From Proteobacteria bacterium UBA1858 (GTDB taxonomy: Bacteria; Pseudomonadota; Gammaproteobacteria; UBA4575), in contig DDIE01000040.1 of the NCBI GenBank assembly GCA_002338385.1, positions 6,112-25,167 on the forward strand: DNA of 19,056 nucleotides, written 5' to 3'. The notes under the pieces were generated by a model. The model had not been told where the DNA came from and made no database searches. It saw nothing but the letters and a program-made list of their open reading frames with translations. Shown piece by piece: positions 1 to 6,468 of this stretch; within the stretch, counting starts at the first letter, position 1; each line of letters begins with the position of its first letter. The translations under genes and the position numbers were made by a program.

Positions 1-697
1 ACAGCCGGTAAGCCTGAGTTAAGCAAAATTGGCCACACGTACCGACCGCGCCGAGCAAGATTAAGTAGGCCCATTGCTGCCCGGTTGGAATATGTAATTC
101 TGTGGCTAAGGCAGGTATAGCTGATATCAGCGCACCAAATAAGGCAAAATAAAAAATGATGCGCGTGGTCGATTCTGTATCTGACATTTTACGTATGGTG
201 ACTTTAGCAAAAGCGGCGAGTGCACCTCCAATCAGGCCCACCAGTGCCGCAAGTTGAATTTCCCCGGTAGGATTCAAGAACACCACGACACCCGCAAAGC
301 CGACTAGAATCGCGCCCACCGTTTGCACTGAGACATGTTCCTTAATCCAGAAGATAGCAATAATTGGGATGAATAAGGGACCAGTGAGTTTCAATAACAT
401 TGCATCGGCCAGTTCGATGTTGGCCAGCGCATAAAAGAAACAAAACATCGCTAATACACCGCTGGTCGAGCGCAGTAAGTGCATATTGATGCGTGTTGTC
501 TTGAACTCACGCCAGCCGCTCCCACGCATCAGCATGGGGAAGATAATAATCGCTGCTAGGATGTTGCGGTAGAACACGATTTGATGACTGGGCATGTCTG
601 GGCCTAATATTTTCACCAGCATACCCATGCTGACGAAGAATACTTCGCCCAGCACGACAAATAGACTGCCTGCCAGCAGTTGTTTATTTAGCTGCAT
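1..697 (-). CDS. EamA/DMT-family transporter, 5' part (runs off left edge)
   Basis: This partial reading frame encodes the first 232 residues of a multi-pass inner-membrane protein and has no stop before the window edge. Translating the minus strand gives a start MQLNKQLLAGSL followed by alternating hydrophobic helices and short polar loops. Examples are the helix around residues 8-30, the FYRNILAAIII stretch near 42-52, an FCFFYALANIELADA segment near 85-100, and a Gly/Ala-rich helix at about 150-165. The FYRN/LR...SGV...FYAL...LADA...L..L.P pattern, then a second-half restart, is typical of the EamA domain of drug/metabolite transporters (usually about 300 residues, ten helices). The substrate cannot be predicted. 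The start follows the acnA terminator by only a few bases and has no Shine-Dalgarno sequence, so its expression signal is unclear. Family call is fairly sure; no gene symbol is justified. Confidence 0.8.
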   Translation of the reverse strand, partial: MQLNKQLLAGSLFVVLGEVFFVSMGMLVKILGPDMPSHQIVFYRNILAAIIIFPMLMRGSGWREFKTTRINMHLLRSTSGVLAMFCFFYALANIELADAMLLKLTGPLFIPIIAIFWIKEHVSVQTVGAILVGFAGVVVFLNPTGEIQLAALVGLIGGALAAFAKVTIRKMSDTESTTRIIFYFALFGALISAIPALATELHIPTGQQWAYLILLGAVGTCGQFCLTQAYRL

Positions 698-701
698 ATA
701 T

Positions 702-736
702 AAAAAAGAGCCTGCAGGTTAACCATACAGGCTCTT
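702..736 (-). terminator. Intrinsic terminator of acnA
   Basis: Read on the minus strand, AAGAGCCTG (736-728) and CAGGCTCTT (714-706) form a perfect 9-bp stem around a 13-nt loop, and a run of six Ts (707-702) closes it. It lies 24 bases past the acnA stop codon in the right orientation. The T-run ends four bases before the ATG of the downstream transporter on the same strand, so the hairpin is also that gene's immediate leader. Confidence 0.85.
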
Positions 737-760
737 GTGAGGAGGTTGGCAACAGCTCAA

Positions 761-3418
761 TTAAGACGCAAGCTGACGTAAGACGTAATGCAGAATACCG
801 CCATTTTGGTAGTACTCCACTTCCTGAGGTGTATCGATACGCACCATGACGTCAAATGTTTGACTGCTGCCATCAGCAGCGCTTGCAGTCACCTTAACGG
901 TCTTAGCTGCGCCATTTTCCAGTCCCGTGATATCAAATGACTCGGTTCCAGTAAGCCCGAGAGAGGCGGCGCTTTGTCCGGCGTTGAACTGCAACGGCAG
1001 AATGCCCATCCCGACTAAATTAGAGCGATGGATACGCTCGTAGCTTTCCGCCAATACCGCTTTTACACCCTGCAAACGAGGACCTTTGGCGGCCCAGTCA
1101 CGGGATGAGCCAGAACCATATTCTTTACCTGCGATAATGATGGTGGGCACACCTTCATCCTTATATTGCATAGCCGCATCAAAAATCGACATTTCAACAT
1201 CACTGGGTTGATGGCGGGTCACGCCACCTTCGGTTCCCGGCGCAATTTTGTTGCGTAAACGAATGTTTGCGAAAGTACCGCGCATCATAATGTGATGGTT
1301 CCCGCGGCGTGAACCGTAGGAGTTGAAGTTCTCCGGCGCAACCCCATGCTCTTGTAGGTATTTGCCTGCCGGACTGTCCGCTTTAATCGCCCCAGCCGGT
1401 GAAATATGGTCTGTAGTCACTGAATCACCCAGATAGGCTAATGCGCGTGCAGCATGAATATCTGTGACATCACCAATGGCTGCTGTCATACCTTCAAAGT
1501 AGGGCGGATTGGCCACGTAGGTAGACTCATCCCAACCATACAGCTGACTTTCCTCAACATCCAATGCCGCCCAGTTAGCATCACCTGCAAACAGATCAGC
1601 ATAAGACTTGGTGAACTGCTCAATAGTGAGGAACTGGCTGACTGTATCCGTGACTTCTTTTTGTGTCGGCCAGATATCTTTTAAGTAAATTTCTTTACCG
1701 TCTGCAGTGGTAGTCAGCGGCTCATTATAAACATCGATATCCATTCGACCGGCCAGTGCATAGGCTACGACCAGTGGTGGTGAAGCAAGATAGTTCATGC
1801 GCACATCAGCATGCACTCGACCCTCAAAGTTGCGGTTACCCGACAGGACTGACACAGCCGTCAGATCATTGGCGTGAATTGCTTTGGATACCGGTTCAGG
1901 CAAGGGGCCGGAGTTACCAATACAGGTGGTACATCCATAACCCACAACATGGAAACCCAGCGCTTCGAGAGGTTCCAGTAAGCCAGCATTTTGCAAGTAC
2001 TCTGTCACCACCAATGAACCTGGTGCTAATGAGGTCTTCACCCAAGGTTTAACTTTGGCGCCCAGCGCGGCGGCTTTCTTCGCTACTAGGCCTGCACCCA
2101 GCATCACACTAGGGTTAGACGTATTCGTGCAAGAGGTAATGGCAGCAATCACCACTGAACCATCATTGAGTTCAAAGTTTTCGCCTTTGTACTCTACTTG
2201 AGCAGCACCTTTAGACTGAGCATTACGTTCGGCACTCAGGGCAGCAAAAGAATCCAGATACATGTTTTTAGCCGCACTTAATGGCACTCGATCCTGTGGA
2301 CGTTTAGGGCCAGCAAGACTGGGTACTACAGTAGCCATATCTAGGCTAAGAGACTCGCTATAGACTGCCGTGACACTATCGTCGCGCCACATACCCTGGG
2401 CCTTGGCGTAGGCTTCAACCAGTGCCACTTGATCGCTGTCCCGTCCGGACAGAGCAAGATAATCAATTGTCTCTTGATCGATAGGGAAAATACCACAGGT
2501 CGCACCATACTCTGGTGCCATGTTGGCGATGGTTGCACGATCACCGAGTGGCAGTGTGGCCAGACCCGTGCCGTGGAACTCAACAAATTTACCCACTACA
2601 CCATGCTGACGTAACATATCAACAATGGTGAGGACTAAATCAGTCGCGGTTGCGCCTTCCGCTAGTTGACCCGTGAGTTCAAAGCCGACCACCTTGGGTA
2701 TCAACATCGAAATAGGTTGGCCCAGCATTGAAGCCTCGGCTTCGATACCACCTACACCCCAGCCAAGAACTCCAACCCCATTGATCATAGTGGTATGTGA
2801 ATCGGTACCCACTAAGGTATCAGGATAGGCCTGAGTGACGCCGTCTTTGCTTTGGGTAAAGACAGTGCGGGCCAAGTATTCGAGGTTAACCTGATGCACA
2901 ATGCCTGTATCTGGAGGTACAACTTTAAAGTTAGAAAAGGCTTTTTGACCCCATTTGAGGAAGTTATAGCGCTCTTTATTGCGCGAGAATTCGAGACTGG
3001 CATTTAGCTCCATGGCCTTGTCCGAACCGTATTCATCCACTTGTACTGAGTGATCTATGACCAATTCAGCCGGTTGTAAAGGATTGATTTTATTCGGGTC
3101 ACCGCCAAGATTCCTCATTGCATCACGCATCGCTGCGAGGTCCACTACAGCCGGTACCCCGGTAAAGTCCTGCATCAGCACGCGCGCTGGACGGTAGGCA
3201 ATCTCGATGGCGGGGTCGGCCTTGGCATCCCAATTAATAATGGCGTTAATATCGTCTGGCTGAACTGTTTTGCCGTCCTCATGGCGGAGTAAGTTCTCCA
3301 GCAAGATTTTCATTGAATAGGGTAGGCGCTCAGTACCTGCAATGCGGGTAAGTTGATAAATTTCGTAATCCTTGCCGTTAACAGTAAGCGTATTGCGTGC
3401 GTCAAAGCTGTTGCTCAT
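761..3418 (-). CDS. acnA: Aconitate hydratase A (aconitase, AcnA/IRP1 type)
   Basis: Cytoplasmic [4Fe-4S] enzyme interconverting citrate and isocitrate via cis-aconitate in the TCA cycle; enzymes of this type can also bind RNA when the cluster is lost. The 885-residue product has the usual AcnA length. The three cluster cysteines are present: C430 in AITSCTNTSNP, and C496 and C499 in GYGCTTCIGNSG. The N-terminal part holds GTDSHTTMINGVGVLGWGVGG (from about residue 204). The C-terminal swivel domain carries GSRRGNHHIMMRGTFANIR and GKEYGSGSSRDWAAKGP. An in-frame ATG lies further upstream at 3544, but the start at 3418 is preferred because MSNSFDARNTLTVNGKDYEIYQL matches the family N-terminus and a strong ribosome site precedes it. 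The gene stands alone between a 290-bp upstream gap and a terminator. AcnA rather than AcnB is indicated by domain order. Confidence 0.97.
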   Translation of the reverse strand: MSNSFDARNTLTVNGKDYEIYQLTRIAGTERLPYSMKILLENLLRHEDGKTVQPDDINAIINWDAKADPAIEIAYRPARVLMQDFTGVPAVVDLAAMRDAMRNLGGDPNKINPLQPAELVIDHSVQVDEYGSDKAMELNASLEFSRNKERYNFLKWGQKAFSNFKVVPPDTGIVHQVNLEYLARTVFTQSKDGVTQAYPDTLVGTDSHTTMINGVGVLGWGVGGIEAEASMLGQPISMLIPKVVGFELTGQLAEGATATDLVLTIVDMLRQHGVVGKFVEFHGTGLATLPLGDRATIANMAPEYGATCGIFPIDQETIDYLALSGRDSDQVALVEAYAKAQGMWRDDSVTAVYSESLSLDMATVVPSLAGPKRPQDRVPLSAAKNMYLDSFAALSAERNAQSKGAAQVEYKGENFELNDGSVVIAAITSCTNTSNPSVMLGAGLVAKKAAALGAKVKPWVKTSLAPGSLVVTEYLQNAGLLEPLEALGFHVVGYGCTTCIGNSGPLPEPVSKAIHANDLTAVSVLSGNRNFEGRVHADVRMNYLASPPLVVAYALAGRMDIDVYNEPLTTTADGKEIYLKDIWPTQKEVTDTVSQFLTIEQFTKSYADLFAGDANWAALDVEESQLYGWDESTYVANPPYFEGMTAAIGDVTDIHAARALAYLGDSVTTDHISPAGAIKADSPAGKYLQEHGVAPENFNSYGSRRGNHHIMMRGTFANIRLRNKIAPGTEGGVTRHQPSDVEMSIFDAAMQYKDEGVPTIIIAGKEYGSGSSRDWAAKGPRLQGVKAVLAESYERIHRSNLVGMGILPLQFNAGQSAASLGLTGTESFDITGLENGAAKTVKVTASAADGSSQTFDVMVRIDTPQEVEYYQNGGILHYVLRQLAS

Positions 3419-3708
3419 TAGTCTTCCTCTATTAATTATTAATTCTACTTCAGTGCTGTTAATAATCCTGCACCATTGGGCCGTGTGTGGTTGTTCTGGT
3501 AGGCATGCAGGGTAATATGTCATCCGATCTGATTGTGCCCCCACTGCATGTGCCTACACTGGCTTCGCCAAATTAGCCTGTACCGAATCTGGCTATCGAT
3601 TCTGCGTACGAGTTCTGGGAGGCGCGATTATCGCTTATTTGCCTAGCAGAATCTAATCTAAAGCAAACTGGCGCGTAATTGAGGCAAGAGACTGGTTCTC
3701 TGCAGCGA
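3419..3708. other. Gap between hflD and acnA, with inverted repeat
   Basis: No convincing gene is present in these 290 bases; the open frames here look like chance. GATTCTGC (3598-3605) and GCAGAATC (3646-3653) form a perfect 8-bp inverted repeat around 40 bases, and the interior holds a GCGATTATCGC palindrome. TGGCTTCGCCA near 3563 can form another small hairpin. None is followed by a T-run, so these are only possible ends for the hflD transcript. Near acnA, the minus strand has TTAACA, 17 bases, then ATAATT just before the ribosome site, a weak promoter candidate. Confidence 0.35.
3423..3430 (-). promoter_or_regulatory. Ribosome binding site of acnA (decides the start)
   Basis: AGAGGAAG on the minus strand lies four bases before the ATG at 3418. 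It supports this start over the in-frame upstream ATG at 3544, whose extra 42 residues look nothing like an aconitase N-terminus. Confidence 0.75.
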
Positions 3709-4332
3709 TCAGGACAAATATTGATCAATAGTATGGAGGTAACTGGCGCGATTGAGTAACAGGGTAAGGCCGGAGCCGCCCGCTTGATACCATAACAGGG
3801 TGCTGCGCACCCCGGCCAGCAGCAAACTGCGTATGGTTGCGGCCTGATGACTTTGGGCAAGGATATCGGGCTGACCATAAATGATGATCCTTGGCTTGAG
3901 GGTGCTGAGCGTATTTTGATACAACTGCGCGCAGCGTGCGATTAGATCCTGGTTCTGGTCAACAGTGCTCTCGGCGTGATTAATTAATTCAAGTGTTGTG
4001 CTAATTTGATCAACTAAATAATTGTTTTTGCAAAACTTCTTAGTCAAGGTGAATAGGCTTTTCTGGTATTTGTAACGCTCAACCACGGCCTGCTTCTGAA
4101 GTTCAGTCAGACTCTCCTTGAGTGTCACTAAACCAGGTCTGAGGGCCTCTACAGAGCCGTACACGCTGAGGTAAGAATCGGGCTGATCAATAAATAAACT
4201 CTGCAAGGAGGTATGCAACTGCTGTTGGTCAGTGTTGCCTTGCCACGCGACCTGTTGAATTTGGCTTAATGCCAGGTGGACACCGGCAAGCGCAATCGTC
4301 TTATTCTGGATGGGTGTATTCTGGCTATTCAT
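3709..4332 (-). CDS. hflD: HflD family protein (high frequency lysogenization protein homolog)
   Basis: HflD is a membrane-associated, all-helical protein. In E. coli it dampens the lysogenic response to phage lambda by binding CII, but its normal cellular role is not well known. The 207-residue product has the expected length and is helix-rich throughout. The conserved C-terminal block is clear at about 147-195: PRIIIYGQPDIL followed by IRSLLLAGVRSTLLWYQAGGSG. It sits 22 bases downstream of mnmA, the usual partnership in gammaproteobacteria. The gene normally next, purB, is absent and acnA lies there instead. The start has only a poor ribosome site (GTGAG), so translation may depend on mnmA. 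The identification rests on the C-terminal motif plus synteny and is confident; a phage-related role in this organism is not implied. Confidence 0.92.
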   Translation of the reverse strand: MNSQNTPIQNKTIALAGVHLALSQIQQVAWQGNTDQQQLHTSLQSLFIDQPDSYLSVYGSVEALRPGLVTLKESLTELQKQAVVERYKYQKSLFTLTKKFCKNNYLVDQISTTLELINHAESTVDQNQDLIARCAQLYQNTLSTLKPRIIIYGQPDILAQSHQAATIRSLLLAGVRSTLLWYQAGGSGLTLLLNRASYLHTIDQYLS

Positions 4333-4354
4333 CGATATCTCACGGGTGACTATT

Positions 4355-5437
4355 TCACAGGCGCTGACTTATAATGCCGCCGCCCAAACAGTGTTCACCT
4401 TGATAAAGGACTGCATATTGGCCGGGTGTGACCGCTCGCTGTGGCTTATCAAAGTGCAAGATATGCTGATCATTGGTTGCGCGCAATTGACATTGTTGAG
4501 GTGACTGACGGTATCTAATTTTAGCCTGTATTGGAGTGTCCATTATAGTCTGCTGAGGGTTTATCCAGTGGATTTTGTCCAAGCTCAGGCGCTGATTGAA
4601 CAGTGCAGGGTGGTTATTACCCTGTGCAATAATGAGTTTGTTTGCGGCTGAGTCTTTCGCCACCACATACCAGGGAGCATCACTGGCCTGCGCTAAGCCG
4701 CCAATACCCAAGCCCTGCCGTTGTCCGATGGTATAAAAATTAATGCCTTGGTGAGTGCCTAAAATATTACCTTCAGTATCAACTATATCCCCCTGATTTA
4801 TATCGATATAATTCTTTAGGAAGTCGCTAAATTTACGCTCACCGATGAAGCAAATGCCGGTACTGTCTTTTTTATCGTGAATATGTAAATTCAGTTCTTT
4901 AGCACAATCACGGACGCTCGATTTCAGCATCTCGCCAAGCGGAAACATGGCATGCTTCAGTTGCGCCTGATCTAAACCGTGTAAAAAGTAGCTTTGATCC
5001 TTGTTTTTATCCGCGGCCATCAGCAAGCGGCTACCTTCTGCCTCATGCAACACGCGCGCATAGTGACCAGTGGCAATCATCTCCGCCCCAAGCTCAGTGG
5101 CAAAATTGAGAAATGCTCTGAATTTAATCTCGGTATTGCACAGAATATCTGGATTAGGAGTGCGCCCGGCGCGATGTTCAGCGAGGAAATATTCGAATAC
5201 GTAATCCCAGTACTCGCTGGAAAAATTGACCGTGCGCAGCGGTATTTTGAGTGTTTCACAAATCCGCTCGGCATCCGCCAGATCCTGGCTGGCCGAGCAG
5301 TATTCATCGGTGTCATCTTCTTCCCAGTTTTTCATGAAGATTGCATCCACTTTGTGGCCCGCTTTTTGTAACAGATACGCCGTTACAGCAGAATCAACTC
5401 CGCCAGATAAACCCACTATAATATGTCTATAAGTCAT
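4355..5437 (-). CDS. mnmA: tRNA-specific 2-thiouridylase MnmA
   Basis: MnmA adenylates and thiolates U34 of the Lys, Glu and Gln tRNAs in the cytoplasm, taking sulfur from the IscS/Tus relay, to make the 2-thio part of mnm5s2U. The 360-residue protein is the usual size. Its N-terminal PP-loop ATP site is SGGVDS at residues 11-16. The catalytic pair is C100 (in NPDILCNTEIKF) and C196 (in DSTGICFIGERKF). The central TGHYAR (123-128) and the C-terminal beta-barrel region with YTIGQRQGLGIGG are also present. It lies 36 bases after nudJ and 22 before hflD, in the order known from E. coli, so the three are probably co-transcribed. No Shine-Dalgarno sequence precedes the ATG; the leader is AT-rich (AATATAACT). 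The call is secure. Confidence 0.97.
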   Translation of the reverse strand: MTYRHIIVGLSGGVDSAVTAYLLQKAGHKVDAIFMKNWEEDDTDEYCSASQDLADAERICETLKIPLRTVNFSSEYWDYVFEYFLAEHRAGRTPNPDILCNTEIKFRAFLNFATELGAEMIATGHYARVLHEAEGSRLLMAADKNKDQSYFLHGLDQAQLKHAMFPLGEMLKSSVRDCAKELNLHIHDKKDSTGICFIGERKFSDFLKNYIDINQGDIVDTEGNILGTHQGINFYTIGQRQGLGIGGLAQASDAPWYVVAKDSAANKLIIAQGNNHPALFNQRLSLDKIHWINPQQTIMDTPIQAKIRYRQSPQQCQLRATNDQHILHFDKPQRAVTPGQYAVLYQGEHCLGGGIISQRL

Positions 5438-5473
5438 ATAGTTATATTGTATTTATCAAGCTGTCTAGAGGAT

Positions 5474-5935
5474 TTATGTCCATACTTCGATAACCTCGGA
5501 CATGATCTCCAGATCGTAGCGTTTGCCCTGCTCGTAATCATCGATGCTTTGCAACACCAGCGCGCTACGTCGCTGGTGCTCATCTAATGCTTCAATCTCA
5601 GCCCGTGTCATCCAGATAGCCTCCAGAATGCCTTTATCCAGTGGTTGCTCAAGGTCTTGATTACAAGCACTGCCGCAGAAAGTAATACGGAGAAAAACTT
5701 CATTTTTTTGTGGGTGTTTCCAGCGATAAATGGCCACCAGGTGGCTGGGCTGAAATTGCCAAGCGGTCTCCTCTTGAGTTTCGCGTATCGCCGCGTCGAG
5801 CAGACTCTCATCCACCTCCCAATGTCCGGCGGGTTGGTTGTAGACGATATTACCGTCAACTTTTTCTCTCACCATCAGATATTTATCATCCTGCTGGATG
5901 ACTGCTGCGACAGTTATATGGGGTATAGAAGACAT
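5474..5935 (-). CDS. nudJ: Nudix hydrolase, NudJ-like phosphatase
   Basis: NudJ-type Nudix enzymes act on nucleoside tri- and diphosphates and on the thiamine precursor HMP pyrophosphate. The 153-residue product matches NudJ in length and layout: PHITVAAVIQ at the start, NQPAGHWE, the Nudix box at residues 37-59, and a C-terminal YEQGKRYDLE. The box keeps G37, E43, R51, E52, E55 and E56, the metal-binding core. It departs from the consensus with Thr instead of a bulky aliphatic residue at 53 and Ala instead of Gly at 58. It is the first gene of the minus-strand run with mnmA and hflD, as in E. coli (ymfB-mnmA-hflD). Substrate is inferred from family and synteny only. Confidence 0.9.
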   Translation of the reverse strand: MSSIPHITVAAVIQQDDKYLMVREKVDGNIVYNQPAGHWEVDESLLDAAIRETQEETAWQFQPSHLVAIYRWKHPQKNEVFLRITFCGSACNQDLEQPLDKGILEAIWMTRAEIEALDEHQRRSALVLQSIDDYEQGKRYDLEIMSEVIEVWT

Positions 5936-6116
5936 AAATATTGAAAATTCCGTGGTTGTCTATTTCTGGGTAGCATTGACGTATATTACACTGATGCAAA
6001 AGATCCAGTTGTAAAGCACGCTGCATTGGAGAGTCGCGTTAAACCTCTCTATAGTGAGCAATAGTACAATGATATAATGACTTCCAAGTTTATAAACATT
6101 TTTAAATTTAACAATC
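5936..6116. promoter_or_regulatory. Divergent promoter region, nudJ-mnmA-hflD and clpS-clpA
   Basis: These 181 bases separate two divergent operons, so each needs a promoter here. On the plus strand a perfect -10 TATAAT lies at 6073-6078, about 38 bases before the clpS ATG, with only a poor -35 upstream. A second candidate is TTGGAG, 18 bases, TATAGT, ending near 6057. A short inverted repeat, GAGAG...CTCTC, lies at about 6030-6050. On the minus strand I find only AT-rich possibilities (TTTACA...TAATAT with too long a spacer). Exact start sites are not determined. Confidence 0.45.
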
Positions 6117-6437
6117 ATGTCCGATAAGCAACAATTCGATGATGATGATGACATTGCGGTTAAAGAACAACCTCCCAAGTTAAAACAACCGCCCATGTTC
6201 AAAGTCATCTTACTCAATGATGACTACACACCAATGGAGTTTGTGGTCCATGTGTTGGAGAGTTTTTTCAAAATGGATCGCGAACAAGCCACCCGTGTGA
6301 TGCTCAATGTACATACCAAGGGCAAAGGGGTCTGTGGGGTCTACACGCGTGAGGTGTGCGAGACTAAAGTCGCCCAAGTGAATGAGTTTGCGCGCGCAAA
6401 CACCCATCCGTTAATGTGTGATATGGAAGAAGCATGA
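6117..6437 (+). CDS. clpS: ClpS, ATP-dependent Clp protease adaptor
   Basis: ClpS recognises proteins with bulky hydrophobic N-terminal residues (Leu, Phe, Tyr, Trp) and hands them to ClpA for degradation by ClpAP. The 106-residue protein is of normal length. A flexible acidic, proline-rich N-terminal arm (residues 1-26, with a run of five Asp) precedes the folded core. The substrate-pocket residues N34, D35, D36, M40 and H66 all appear at the same numbers as in E. coli ClpS (FKVILLNDDYTPMEFV, NVHTKGKGVCG). clpA follows after 31 bases, so the adaptor and its unfoldase are made from one transcript. No Shine-Dalgarno sequence is visible before the ATG (only TTTAACAATC), so expression may be low relative to clpA. 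The identification is secure. Confidence 0.96.
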   Translation: MSDKQQFDDDDDIAVKEQPPKLKQPPMFKVILLNDDYTPMEFVVHVLESFFKMDREQATRVMLNVHTKGKGVCGVYTREVCETKVAQVNEFARANTHPLMCDMEEA

Positions 6438-6468
6438 GGCGCACTGAGACAACTATAAGGGAATAATT

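Noticed and set aside
3573..3878. 101-codon open frame on the minus strand overlapping the end of hflD
   Set aside because: Overlaps the well-supported hflD in another frame, has a Cys/Pro-rich sequence with no recognisable motif and no ribosome site.
5976..6004. TTGACG as a -35 for clpS
   Set aside because: No -10-like hexamer at 16-18 bases; TATAAT at 6073 is a better placed -10.
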